From an uncultured Stenotrophomonas sp. (lineage in GTDB: Bacteria > Pseudomonadota > Gammaproteobacteria > Xanthomonadales > Xanthomonadaceae), in NCBI GenBank assembly GCA_946223375.1, contig CAMICU010000007.1:1-43300 (forward strand): a DNA stretch of 43,300 nucleotides, in the 5' to 3' direction. The notes under the pieces were generated by a model. The model was not told the DNA's origin. It saw nothing but the letters and a program-made list of their open reading frames with translations, and searched no databases. A program made the position numbers and the translations under genes. Below, one piece after another: positions 31,982-40,040 of the stretch. Numbering within the stretch: the stretch's first letter is position 1; each line of letters opens with the position of its first letter.

Positions 31982-32377
31982 ATGAGCGAGATCCCCGGCG
32001 ACCTCAAATTCCTCAAGTCCCACGAGTGGGCCCGTGCCGAAGGCAACGGCCGCGTCACCGTTGGTATTTCCGACCATGCCCAGGGCCTGCTGGGCGACCT
32101 GGTCTACGTTGAACTGCCGGGCATCGGCGACACCCTGCAGGCCGGCAATGCCGCTGCGGTGGTGGAGTCGGTGAAGGCTGCCTCGGACGTGTACAGCCCG
32201 GTGTCCGGCACCGTCGTTGAGGTCAACGACGCGCTGACCGACAAGCCGGAGACCATCAACGAAGATGCCTACGGCGACGGCTGGCTGTTCGTGGTCGAGC
32301 TGTCCGAGCCGGAGCAGTTGAACGAGCTGCTCGGCCCGGACGACTACGCGCAGATGCTGGAAGACGAAGCGCACTGA
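31982..32377 (+). CDS. gcvH: Glycine cleavage H protein
   Basis: GcvH is the lipoyl-carrying shuttle that links the P, T and L proteins of glycine cleavage. The 131-residue protein has the typical KFLKSHEWAR start, GLLGDLVYVELPGIGD and the lipoylation site K65 in VESVKAASDVYSPVSG. It matches the family in length. An intrinsic terminator follows 22 bp after the stop, so gcvH ends the transcript. Confidence 0.97.
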   Translation: MSEIPGDLKFLKSHEWARAEGNGRVTVGISDHAQGLLGDLVYVELPGIGDTLQAGNAAAVVESVKAASDVYSPVSGTVVEVNDALTDKPETINEDAYGDGWLFVVELSEPEQLNELLGPDDYAQMLEDEAH

Positions 32378-32399
32378 GCCGCGTCCCCTGCAGGATCAG

Positions 32400-32429
32400 A
32401 CGGCCGCCGATTGGCGGCCGTTTTTTTTT
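32400..32429 (+). terminator. Intrinsic terminator after gcvH
   Basis: A perfect 9-bp stem (32400-32408 with 32413-32421) with loop gatt is followed directly by nine T residues (32421-32429). This is the textbook form and the strongest terminator in the window. Confidence 0.95.
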
Positions 32430-32949
32430 GCCGGCTGTGGCGGCGGCGTGACGGCGGGAAGCATCGCCGGCGGTTGCGCCGGACGGCATGCGGACGCGGC
32501 GGACGATCGCGACGATGTCATCGCCGCGTGATGATCGAACGACCACCACGCAGCGCCATGACATGAGCAGGTGGCATCTGCTGATGCGTCGGGCGCGCTG
32601 TCGAACCGCATTCGAGGCGCCGCGCGGACGTGGCGGGGCGTCATTTTTTTTGCGCAAATCGAAGCGTGCGCACAGCAATGTGCCAGCGCCGGCGCAAAAT
32701 TTTTCGGGCGGTTGGGTGACGTTTCAGGAAGGCGGCAACGGTGGCGGGGCTGCCCGCCGATGCATGCACGCAGTTGCATGGGTGTACGCACGTCGCAAAC
32801 GAATAGTGCGTTTTTCCCGATGTTTTTTTACATTCGTGTTTCCGCCGCATGTGGGTTCGCCGGTTCTGCCGGTGCCGCTTGCCCGCCGGTGGTCGATCAA
32901 AGCGCGCCGGTCGGTGGCGGTCGCCCTGGAAAATTTTTCGGGGAGACTG
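32430..32949. other. A/T-tract-rich intergenic region without a convincing gene
   Basis: About 520 bp after the gcvH terminator hold no frame with this genome's codon habits. The stretch differs from its surroundings in having A- and T-runs of five to eight bases (for example 32643-32650 and about 32823-32829), which suggests curved DNA. A 13-bp direct repeat occurs at both ends of its second half. A minus-strand frame (32641-32850, 69 codons, very basic C-terminus) exists, but its codon use is atypical and no ribosome site is evident. A regulatory or structural role for the region is inferred. Confidence 0.5.
32696..32942. repeat. 13-bp direct repeat pair flanking part of the intergenic region
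   Basis: aaaatttttcggg occurs at 32696-32708 and again at 32930-32942, 234 bp apart. The second copy ends 7 bp before the consensus -35 at 32950. An A/T tract next to a promoter could be an UP-like element or a site for a nucleoid protein. Confidence 0.6.
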
Positions 32950-32978
32950 TTGACAGTAAAAAAAAGCGTGATTAGGTT
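32950..32978 (+). promoter_or_regulatory. Promoter with consensus -35 upstream of the structured leader
   Basis: TTGACA (32950-32955) is a perfect -35. TAGGTT at 32973-32978 is at the ideal 17-bp distance but is a poor -10. The spacer contains a run of eight or more A residues. Transcription would start near 32985. The A-rich spacer and the upstream aaaattttt tract are typical of strong, topology-sensitive promoters. Confidence 0.5.
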
Positions 32979-32984
32979 TCGCCC

Positions 32985-33209
32985 AGCAGACCTTTCCTGC
33001 GGAAGCGAGTGAGCCGGATCAACATTCAGACGCGAAGCACAACTTGGACGTCCGCCAGGATCTCTTCAATGGTGGAGCAGGACTCGCTTCCTTCCGCGAA
33101 ACACCCCCCCGAACACGACATGGCACCCGCAGCGGGAACCGTTGCGGGTGTTTCTGTATCCGTCACGACGCGCATGACGCGTCGTCGGTCCTCCGCGGTC
33201 CACCGCGGA
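32985..33209 (+). ncRNA. Candidate structured small RNA or long 5' leader of the histone-like gene
   Basis: Downstream of the promoter the sequence can form several strong stems and encodes no plausible protein. A 10-bp perfect long-range pairing joins 33001-33010 to 33082-33091. A C-run follows (33103-33110). Then come an 8-bp stem (33124-33131 with 33143-33150) followed by TTTCT, an 8-bp stem (33165-33172 with 33178-33185) and a 7-bp stem (33192-33198 with 33203-33209) followed by TTT. The RNA could end at the stem near 33150 as a small RNA of roughly 170 bases, or run into the histone-like gene as a leader of about 280 bases. I do not recognise a known RNA family; it does not resemble 6S, SRP or RNase P RNA. 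Confidence 0.4.
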
Positions 33210-33262
33210 TTTGCTTCAACTGGGCATTTCAATTCCATAGATCACTGACGAGGAACCATCCT

Positions 33263-33799
33263 ATGGCCACGAAGAAAGCTGCTAAAAAGCCGGCCGCCAA
33301 GAAGGCGGTCAAGAAAGTTGCCAAGAAAGCCGCCGTGAAGAAGGTTGCCAAGAAGGCAACCGCGAAGAAGGCGGTGAAGAAGGTCGCCAAGAAGGCTGCT
33401 GCCAAGAAGACCGTCAAGAAGGCTGCCGCCAAGAAGGCAGTGAAGAAGACCGTCAAGAAGGCTGCTGCCAAGAAGACCGTCAAGAAGGCTGCCGCCAAGA
33501 AGGCAGTGAAGAAGACCGTCAAGAAGGCTGCCGCCAAGAAGGCCGTCAAGAAGACCGCCAAGAAGGCTGCCGCCAAGAAGGTCGTGAAGAAGGCTGCTGC
33601 CAAGAAGGCCGTCAAGAAGACTGCCAAGAAGGCCACCGCCAAGAAGGCCGTCAAGAAGACTGCCAAGAAGGCCGTAGCCAAGAAGGCCGTAGCCAAGAAG
33701 CCGGCTGCCAAGAAGGCTGCTGCCAAGAAGAAGCCGGCTGCCCGCAAGAAGAAGGCTGCTCCGATCGCACTGCCGACCACCGTCGCACCGCTGATCTGA
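33263..33799 (+). CDS. Lysine-rich histone H1-like (AlgP-type) repeat protein
   Basis: The 178-residue protein is almost entirely Lys, Ala, Val and Thr (nearly half Lys by eye), built from units such as AAAKKAVKKTVKK, with no acidic residue and a short non-repetitive end (PIALPTTVAPLI). Such proteins resemble the C-terminal tail of eukaryotic histone H1 and Pseudomonas AlgP. They bind DNA without sequence specificity and are thought to help compact the nucleoid. GAGGA (33250-33254) precedes ATG 33263. The gene contains a 66-bp tandem duplication, has a long structured leader and ends at a strong terminator. The high A content of its AAG codons makes it stand out from the surrounding GC-rich DNA, but this follows from the protein and is not evidence of transfer. 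Confidence 0.92.
   Translation: MATKKAAKKPAAKKAVKKVAKKAAVKKVAKKATAKKAVKKVAKKAAAKKTVKKAAAKKAVKKTVKKAAAKKTVKKAAAKKAVKKTVKKAAAKKAVKKTAKKAAAKKVVKKAAAKKAVKKTAKKATAKKAVKKTAKKAVAKKAVAKKPAAKKAAAKKKPAARKKKAAPIALPTTVAPLI
33388..33531 (+). repeat. 66-bp tandem duplication within the histone-like gene
   Basis: Bases 33388-33465 and 33454-33531 are identical over 78 positions at an offset of 66 bp (22 codons). Synonymous choices are also shared (gctgctgcc, gctgccgcc and gcagtg in the same order), so the copies arose by recent duplication and not merely by selection for the same residues. Confidence 0.9.
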
Positions 33800-33823
33800 T
33801 CCTGCTTCGCTAGCAGTACCCTG

Positions 33824-33864
33824 AAACTCCTTCCCCGACTGCCCAGCGGGGAGGGAGTTTTTTT
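33824..33864 (+). terminator. Intrinsic terminator after the histone-like gene
   Basis: A 13-bp stem with one G-U pair (33824-33836 with 33848-33860) and an 11-base loop runs into a T-run ending at 33864. It begins 25 bp after the stop codon. Confidence 0.92.
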
Positions 33865-34084
33865 ATGCGCCGCCGGTGGTGCGCACTCGCCAGGCGGGTG
33901 CTGCCGGGCGTGCCGCACAGGCGCGGATGGACCGGGCCGGATGCGGGTGGCGCAGCCCGGCATGCGCAGGTGCCGGCTGCCGGCGCGGACCATGCACGCG
34001 CGGGACTGGCCGCCGAACCTGCCGCCCCCGCAGCGCGCACGCCGCCGGCAGCACCGGTCGCCGATGCCATGCAGCGGAAACGAA
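33865..34084. other. GC-rich intergenic stretch, nothing recognised
   Basis: The 220 bp between the terminators of the histone-like gene and the convergent serine hydrolase contain frames in several directions, but these are rich in Arg, Ala, Pro and Gly and look like GC-driven shadows. No repeat, RNA or promoter stands out. Confidence 0.4.
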
Positions 34085-34109
34085 GAAGGGCGGCCCTGGG
34101 CCGCCCTTC
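34085..34109 (-). terminator. Hairpin terminator of the serine hydrolase gene
   Basis: A strong inverted repeat (34085-34094 with 34100-34109) lies 25 bp beyond the serine hydrolase stop on the minus strand. The following minus-strand T content is modest (CGTTTCC), so efficiency is uncertain. Confidence 0.6.
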
Positions 34110-34134
34110 CGGAGGATGTCGCGGTGCGTGCGGG

Positions 34135-35544
34135 TCAGCGCGGCGAAGCGTTGGCACGCTCGGACGATGCCCCCTTCTTGCCGCCACGCGCAGGCGCGCT
34201 GTCCTCGGCCATTAGGTTGTCGCTGCCGAAGTCGGTGTCGACGTCGAGCCAGCGCTGTGCGGGCAGGCCGATGGCGCGGTCAAGGATGGTCGGCATCAGG
34301 CCGCTGGGCAGGCTGCTCTCGCCGTTCCACATCACCGCGATGCCGAGGTCGCGTTCGGGCAGCAGGGCGACCAGGCCGCGGTAACCCTGCACGGCACCGG
34401 CATGGAACACGACCTGGTGGCCGGAGTAGTCGAACACGCGCCAACCCAGTGCGTAGCCGGCCGAATCCAGGCGCTGGTGGCGCCAGCCCGAGCGCATCTC
34501 GCCGGGGGTGTTGACCAGCGGCGCGTGCAGCGTGGCCAGCAGCGGTGCCGGCAGCACGTCGGGGCGATGGCCGGTGTGGGCCAGCAGCCATTGCGCCATG
34601 TCGCTGGCGCTGGCGTTGACGCCGGCGGCCGGGGCGACACGGTAGTAGGTGGGCTTGGGCGTCAGTGACACCCAGCCGTTGCGGCTGCGCACATGCGGAC
34701 GTGCCCAGCGCGAGCTGGCCTGGATGCCGGCAAGGCCGAGGCTGGCGTCGTTCATGCCCAGCGGCTTGAGGATGCGCTTCTCGACAGCCTGCTCGTAGAA
34801 GTTGCCCGAGGCGGCGAACACCACATCACCGACCAGGCTGAAGGCGACGTTCTGGTAGGCATAGCAATCGCCCGGCGCGCACTTCAGCGGCGCGCTGGCC
34901 AGCTTCTGGGTCAGCGTGTAGTAGTCGGCGTTGGCTTCGACGTCGCGGTCGTAGGCGTTGTAGGGCAGGCCGACGCGGTGGCTGAGCACGTCGGCGACGG
35001 TCAGCTGGCTGGTCGCCTCCGGCGAGGCCAGGCGGAAGCCGGGCACGTAGTCGGTGATCTTGCTGTCCCAGCGCAGCGTGCCGTCGTTGACCAGCAGCCC
35101 GGCCATGGTGCCGGCGAAGGCCTTGGACAGCGAGGCGAGGCGGAACACGGTATGCGCGTCGACCGGCTGCGGATTGCTGATGTCGGTGACGCCGTAGCCG
35201 CGCGCGGACAGGATGCGGCCGTTCTGCACGATCGCCATCGCCATGCCGGGGACGCGGTTGCCGTAGGTCAGCTGCTCGGCCAGTGATTCCAGGGCGGCGA
35301 CATTGAAGTCGGCCGGCAGTGGCTGCACCTGGTCCGGGCGCAGCGCGACGCGGTATGGCATCGGCTGGGTGGGGGACTGCGCGGGCGCGTTTTCCAGGTT
35401 CACCGGCAGTGCGGCCGGCGCCACCGTGGGCAGGTTGCCGGGCGTCGGGGTCTGCGCGGTAGATGACAATGCGAAGGGCAACAACACCCCCAGCAATCCC
35501 GATGCGACCGGACGGATGCCACGGCGCGTGCGCTTGTCTTTCAT
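34135..35544 (-). CDS. Exported serine hydrolase, beta-lactamase class C/PBP4-like family
   Basis: The 469-residue protein starts with a basic, hydrophobic signal peptide (RPVASGLLGVLLPFALSSTAQ), with cleavage likely after residue about 30. The catalytic domain has S138-L-S-K141 (nucleophile and Lys), Y231-Q-N233 and a late HAG in VVFHAGAVQGYRG in place of KTG. This pattern is found in class C-like esterases, D-aminopeptidases and EstB-type enzymes and not in true resistance beta-lactamases. C223 and C228 may form a disulfide. The substrate is unknown. The start ATG 35544 restores the signal peptide, whereas an upstream in-frame extension would bury it. It is divergent from lemA, 79 bp away. 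Confidence 0.9.
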   Translation of the reverse strand: MKDKRTRRGIRPVASGLLGVLLPFALSSTAQTPTPGNLPTVAPAALPVNLENAPAQSPTQPMPYRVALRPDQVQPLPADFNVAALESLAEQLTYGNRVPGMAMAIVQNGRILSARGYGVTDISNPQPVDAHTVFRLASLSKAFAGTMAGLLVNDGTLRWDSKITDYVPGFRLASPEATSQLTVADVLSHRVGLPYNAYDRDVEANADYYTLTQKLASAPLKCAPGDCYAYQNVAFSLVGDVVFAASGNFYEQAVEKRILKPLGMNDASLGLAGIQASSRWARPHVRSRNGWVSLTPKPTYYRVAPAAGVNASASDMAQWLLAHTGHRPDVLPAPLLATLHAPLVNTPGEMRSGWRHQRLDSAGYALGWRVFDYSGHQVVFHAGAVQGYRGLVALLPERDLGIAVMWNGESSLPSGLMPTILDRAIGLPAQRWLDVDTDFGSDNLMAEDSAPARGGKKGASSERANASPR

Positions 35545-35623
35545 CGTGATCGGTGCCTGTAAGCTACTGCTGCCAGCGATTCTAGCGCTGCTTTTCACGA
35601 TTGCACAAACGGGGAGAGGATGA

Positions 35624-36229
35624 ATGGGCATCACGTTGATATTCCTGATTTTTATTGTGGTTGTCGTCGCAGTTGCCGGGGCCGGCATCGGCATCTACAA
35701 CGGGCTGGTCAGGGCAAGGAACGCGTTCAGGAATGCTTTCGCCCAGATCGACGTGCAGCTGCAGCGCCGTTTTGACCTGATTCCGAACCTGGTGGAGACC
35801 GCCAAGGCCTACATGGGCCATGAGCGGCAGACGCTGGAAGCGGTGATCGCGGCGCGCAGCGCCGCGCAGTCCGGGCTGGCGGCGGCGAAGGCCGACCCCG
35901 GCGATGCCGCGGCGATGGCGCAGCTGGCGGCCTCGCAGGGACAGTTGAACAGCGTGCTCGGGCGGTTGATGGCGGTGGCCGAGGCCTATCCGGACCTGAA
36001 GGCCAACCAGAACATGATGCAGCTCAGCGAGGAACTGACCAGCACCGAGAACCGGGTCGCGTTCGCCCGCCAGGCCTACAACGATGCGGTGATGGCCTAC
36101 AACAACCGGCGCGAGACCTTCCCGGCCAATGTATTTGCCGGCATGTTCAATTTCGCCACCGCCGCGCTGCTGGACATCCCGCTGGAAAAGCGCGAGCAGG
36201 TGCGCGAGGCACCGAAGGTCCAGTTCTGA
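35624..36229 (+). CDS. lemA: LemA family membrane protein
   Basis: The 201-residue protein has an N-terminal membrane helix (about residues 3-24) and a helical bundle with the family signature YNGLVRARNAFRNAFAQIDV, LQRRFDLIPNLVETAKAYM, and AYNDAVMAYNNRRETFPANV. LemA proteins often sit beside HtpX-like proteases, as here (the next gene begins 63 bp downstream), and may assist them, but the molecular role is not established. GGGGAGAGG lies upstream of ATG 35624. Confidence 0.94.
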   Translation: MGITLIFLIFIVVVVAVAGAGIGIYNGLVRARNAFRNAFAQIDVQLQRRFDLIPNLVETAKAYMGHERQTLEAVIAARSAAQSGLAAAKADPGDAAAMAQLAASQGQLNSVLGRLMAVAEAYPDLKANQNMMQLSEELTSTENRVAFARQAYNDAVMAYNNRRETFPANVFAGMFNFATAALLDIPLEKREQVREAPKVQF

Positions 36230-36292
36230 TCCAGGCCGGACGCAAGGCCGGCGCACGGGGCAGGCCGTGACCGGCGGCAGCAGGGGGACGGG

Positions 36293-38209
36293 ATGAATTT
36301 CTTTGAACACCAGGCACAGGCGCGGCGCAGTTCCGGCCGCCTGTTGCTGCTGTTCGCGCTGGCGGTGATCGCCATCGTGCTGGTGGTCGCGGTGCTGGTG
36401 CTGTGGTTCAGCGGCAACACCACGCTGGCGCTGTGGACCGTGCCGGTGACGGTGGCGGTGATCGGGCTGGCATCGCTGCACCGGGTTTCGACCCTGCGGG
36501 GCGGCGGCGAGGTGGTGGCCGCGCAGATGGGCGGCGTGGAGGTTCCGGCCGACACCGTCGATCCGGCGCTGCGACGCCTGCGCAACGTGGTGGAGGAGAT
36601 CGCGATCGCGTCCGGTGTACCGATGCCGCGCCTGTACGTGCTGGAGCAGGAGCCGGGGATCAATGCGTTCGCGGCGGGCTACTCGCCCGCGGACGCGGCC
36701 ATCGCGGTGACGCGCGGCACGCTGGTGCGGCTCAACCGCGATGAGCTGCAGGGCGTGATCGCGCATGAGTTCAGCCATATCCTCAATGGCGACATGCGGC
36801 TGAACATCCGTCTGATGGGGGTGCTGTTCGGCATCCTGATGATCAGCGTGATCGGCCGGCGCGTGCTGATGCACATGGGCGGTGGCGTGCGCGGGCGCAG
36901 CGGACGCACGCTCGGGCCGGTGTTCGCGCTGCTGATCGCCGGGTTGGCGGCGATGGCGATCGGCAGCATCGGAGTGATGTTCGGCCGGCTGATCAAGGCA
37001 GCGGTGTCACGCCAGCGCGAAGTGCTGGCCGATGCCTCGGCGGTGCAGTTCACCCGGCAGACGCAGGGGCTGGCCGGTGCGCTGAAGAAGATCGGTGGCC
37101 TGCCGGACGGCTCGCGTCTGGCTGACCGTGCCGGTGCCGAGGAAGTCAGCCATATGCTGTTCGGCGAAGGCATGGGGTTCTCGCGCTGGTTCGCCACCCA
37201 TCCGCCGCTGCTCGAGCGCATCCAGCGGCTGGAGCCTTCGTTCAGTGCGGTGCAGTTGAAGCAGCTGCGCGGCCGCTGGGCGGCGAGCCCGCCTGACGGC
37301 ATGGCCGAGGACGTGGCGTCGGGGTTGGTGCAGGGCAATGCGGCGGCGCCACCGCCGTTGCCGGCGGACAACGAACGCATCCGCGTGGACCCGGCACAGG
37401 TGGCCGCGCAGGTCGCCACGCCGGGCGATGACGATTACCGGCAGGCGTTGCAGCTGGCCGGCAGCCTGCCCGATGCGCTTCGCGCGTTGGCGCGTGACAG
37501 GGACGCAGCGCCCTATCTGCTGCTGGCGCTGCTGCGCGACACGGACCCACAGGTTGCCGCACGCCAGCAGGCGCAGGTGCGGGCGCAGCTGGGCGAAGCC
37601 GCCGCCGCCTGCATGGACGCGCTGGCCGACGGTCCCGTGCACGGCCTGCATGCCGCGCTGCGGCTGCCGCTGGCGACCTTGGCGTTCCCGGCGCTGCGTG
37701 CGCAGCCCCGGCCCTGGCTGGGGGACTTCCTGCGCTGCGTGGATGCGCTGGCGCATGCCGACGGGCGCATCTCGCTGTTCGAGTACTGCCTGTCCCGGCT
37801 GCTGCAGGTGCAGGTGCAGGCAGCGCTGGATCCGTCGCGGCATCTGCACTTCGGGCGGCGCAAGACCAGCGGCGTCCGCGCGGAGTTCGCCACGCTGCTG
37901 GCGGTGGTGGCATGGGCGGGCAACCCGGGCGACGAGGCCGGCGCACGTCGCGCCTACCTGGCCGGCCTGCAGCGGATCCTGCCGCGCGATCATCTTCCCT
38001 ACGCGCCGCCTGCCAACGGCGTGCTGGCGATGGATGCGGTATGGGCGCCGCTGGATGCGCTGGACCCGCTGGCCAAGCAGCTGCTGGTCGAATCCGTCGC
38101 GGCGACGGTCAGCCACGACCAGCGCGTCAGCGTGGCCGAGGCGGAGCTGCTGCGTACGATCTGCGCCGCGCTGCATTGCCCGTTGCCGGCGCTGCTGCAG
38201 GAGCGCTGA
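36293..38209 (+). CDS. HtpX-like M48 family metalloprotease with long C-terminal extension
   Basis: This 638-residue inner-membrane protease has two N-terminal membrane helices (about residues 17-38 and 46-62), the M48 zinc motif HEFSH (158-162) within IAHEFSHILNGDMRLN, two further helices (about 174-190 and 207-230) and the third zinc ligand in SRQREVLADASAVQF. It ends its catalytic part at about residue 330 with FATHPPLLERIQRLEP. HtpX itself is about 290 residues; here some 300 extra residues follow, alanine- and leucine-rich, probably helical and cytoplasmic. The pairing with lemA is common. The protease probably clears misfolded membrane proteins. The role of the extension is unknown. Confidence 0.92.
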   Translation: MNFFEHQAQARRSSGRLLLLFALAVIAIVLVVAVLVLWFSGNTTLALWTVPVTVAVIGLASLHRVSTLRGGGEVVAAQMGGVEVPADTVDPALRRLRNVVEEIAIASGVPMPRLYVLEQEPGINAFAAGYSPADAAIAVTRGTLVRLNRDELQGVIAHEFSHILNGDMRLNIRLMGVLFGILMISVIGRRVLMHMGGGVRGRSGRTLGPVFALLIAGLAAMAIGSIGVMFGRLIKAAVSRQREVLADASAVQFTRQTQGLAGALKKIGGLPDGSRLADRAGAEEVSHMLFGEGMGFSRWFATHPPLLERIQRLEPSFSAVQLKQLRGRWAASPPDGMAEDVASGLVQGNAAAPPPLPADNERIRVDPAQVAAQVATPGDDDYRQALQLAGSLPDALRALARDRDAAPYLLLALLRDTDPQVAARQQAQVRAQLGEAAAACMDALADGPVHGLHAALRLPLATLAFPALRAQPRPWLGDFLRCVDALAHADGRISLFEYCLSRLLQVQVQAALDPSRHLHFGRRKTSGVRAEFATLLAVVAWAGNPGDEAGARRAYLAGLQRILPRDHLPYAPPANGVLAMDAVWAPLDALDPLAKQLLVESVAATVSHDQRVSVAEAELLRTICAALHCPLPALLQER

Positions 38210-38275
38210 GCAGGCGCCTGCGCGGCCGATCGCGGCCGGTCCCGGTCCCGGTCGCTGTCGGGCGCAGGGGCAGGG

Positions 38276-39871
38276 TCAGGCTGTTTCTGCCTGCAGGATC
38301 AGGCTGGCGGCGCGCTCGGCGATCATGATGGTCGGTGCGTTGGTGTTGCCGCTGGGCAGGCTGGGCATCACCGAGGCATCGATCACGCGCAGGCCGTCGA
38401 TGCCGCGCACCCGCAGCTGCGGGTCGACCACGGCGGTGGCGTCGCGGCCCATGCGGCAGGTGCCGACCGGGTGGTAGATGGTTTCCGCCTTGGCGCGCAG
38501 GAATGCTTCCAGGCCGGCATCGTCCAGATCGTCGCGGTCGGGAAACAACGGTGCCCGGCGCCACGGTGCGAATGCCGGCTGGCGCAGGATGTCGCGGCTC
38601 AGGCGGGCAGCCTCGAGCATCATCTTCAGGTCGAAGCCCTCTGCATCGCCCAGGTAGTTGGGCTGGATCCGCGCCGGCGCCAGGGGATCGTTGCTGGCCA
38701 GGCGGATGCGGCCGCGGCTGCGCGGGTGCAGGTAGCAGGCATGCAGGGTGTAGCCGTCGCCGGGCAGGCGCTGGCGGCCGTGGTTGTCGAGCATGGCCGG
38801 GACGAAGTGGAACTGGATGTCGGCACGCTCGTCCGGCGCATGGCGCGAACGGACGAAGCCGCCGGCCTCGGCCACGTTGCTGGTGCCGGCGCCACGGTGG
38901 CCGCGCAGGAAGTAGTCCAGGCCGATCTTCAGTTCGCTGGCGCGGTCGTAGCTGACCCCCGGCACGGTGCGGTACAGCGTGCAGATGTCCAGGTGGTCCT
39001 GCAGGTTGGTACCGACGCCGGGCTGGTCCAGCTGCACCGCGATGCCGAAATTGCGCAGGTGCTCGGCCGGGCCGATGCCCGAGAGCATCAGCAGCTGCGG
39101 CGAGTTGATCGCGCCGGCGCTGAGCAGTACCTCGCGACGGGCCTGCAGCCGTTCGTGCTGGCGCCCCACGCGCAGCACCACGCCGGTGGCGCGGCCGTTG
39201 TCGATCTGGATGCGCTCGACCTGGTGGCCGGTGCGCACCTGCAGGTTGGGGCGCTGCCGCACCGGGGCGAGGTAGGCCACGGCCGAGGAGCAGCGTGCGC
39301 CGTTCTTCTGGGTGACCTGGTACAGGCCCACGCCCTGGTGGTGGGGGCCATTGAAGTCGGTGTTGAGGGCATGGCCGGCCTGCTGCCCGGCCTCCAGGAA
39401 GGCACGGCTGAGCGGGTTGACGTGGCGCAGGTCCGCCACCTGCAGCGGGCCGTCGCCGCCGTGCAGCGCATCGGCACCGCGCGCATTGCCCTCGCTATGG
39501 CGGAACCAGCGCAGCACGCTGGCCCAGTCCCAGCCATCGGCACCGGCCTGCGCCCAGCGGTCGTAGTCGCCGGGCACGCCGCGCACGTAGCACATGGCGT
39601 TGATCGCGCTGGAGCCGCCGAGCACCTTGCCGCGTGGCCACCACAGGCGGCGACCGTTCAAGGCCGGCTCCGGTTCGGTGTCGTAGTTCCAGTTGAGCCG
39701 CCGGTTGTTGACCAGGCGCGCGATGCCGGCCGGCATGTGGATGAAGGGGTGCCAGTCGCGCGGCCCGGCTTCGATCAGCAGCACCCGCAGCTGCGGGTCC
39801 GCGCTGAGCCGGTTGGCCAGCACGCAGCCGGCCGAGCCGGCCCCTACGATGATGTAGTCGAATTCCTGCAC
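38276..39871 (-). CDS. GMC-family FAD oxidoreductase (choline/alcohol dehydrogenase-like)
   Basis: The 531-residue flavoprotein has the FAD dinucleotide-binding GAGSAG (10-15), the GMC signature 1 GKVLGGSSAINAMCYVRG, signature 2 GAINSPQLLMLSGIGP, and the active-site pair H467 (HPVGTCRMG) and N511 (GNTNAPT). GMC enzymes oxidise alcohols. The family includes choline dehydrogenase (BetA) and alkanol dehydrogenases, and the substrate cannot be fixed here since no betB or transporter for choline is adjacent. The start is GTG 39871 with AAGGGGA upstream; a longer frame adds residues unlike the family. TATCCT on the minus strand (39903-39898) may be its -10. Confidence 0.92.
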   Translation of the reverse strand: MQEFDYIIVGAGSAGCVLANRLSADPQLRVLLIEAGPRDWHPFIHMPAGIARLVNNRRLNWNYDTEPEPALNGRRLWWPRGKVLGGSSAINAMCYVRGVPGDYDRWAQAGADGWDWASVLRWFRHSEGNARGADALHGGDGPLQVADLRHVNPLSRAFLEAGQQAGHALNTDFNGPHHQGVGLYQVTQKNGARCSSAVAYLAPVRQRPNLQVRTGHQVERIQIDNGRATGVVLRVGRQHERLQARREVLLSAGAINSPQLLMLSGIGPAEHLRNFGIAVQLDQPGVGTNLQDHLDICTLYRTVPGVSYDRASELKIGLDYFLRGHRGAGTSNVAEAGGFVRSRHAPDERADIQFHFVPAMLDNHGRQRLPGDGYTLHACYLHPRSRGRIRLASNDPLAPARIQPNYLGDAEGFDLKMMLEAARLSRDILRQPAFAPWRRAPLFPDRDDLDDAGLEAFLRAKAETIYHPVGTCRMGRDATAVVDPQLRVRGIDGLRVIDASVMPSLPSGNTNAPTIMIAERAASLILQAETA

Positions 39872-40040
39872 GGCGCTTTCCCCTTCCCGAGGCCTGCAGG
39901 ATAGAACGAGGTGTTGCTGCCTGGCACATCCCGGCGCACTGGCGATGTTGCGGTGCATTAGATAACGTACGCGCACCGCAGCCCCCCGGAGTTTTGCCGA
40001 TGTCGCCGTCCTGTCGCCACCCGCGTTGCCGGGGTGCCAC

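Noticed and set aside
32641..32850. 69-codon minus-strand frame with a basic C-terminus in the A/T-tract region
   Set aside because: Codon use is unlike the surrounding genes, no ribosome site is evident, and the frame includes simple A-runs. Kept only as part of the noncoding region.
32985..33160. 6S, SRP or RNase P RNA
   Set aside because: The conserved sequences and the large central bubble or hairpin patterns of these RNAs are not present.
33263..33799. CRISPR-like or noncoding repeat array
   Set aside because: The repeats keep one reading frame encoding Lys/Ala units with start, ribosome site and stop, and there are no unique spacers.
34135..35544. Antibiotic-resistance beta-lactamase
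   Set aside because: It has SxxK and YxN but HAG instead of KTG, plus an atypical N-terminal region. It fits the broader serine-hydrolase/esterase group better.
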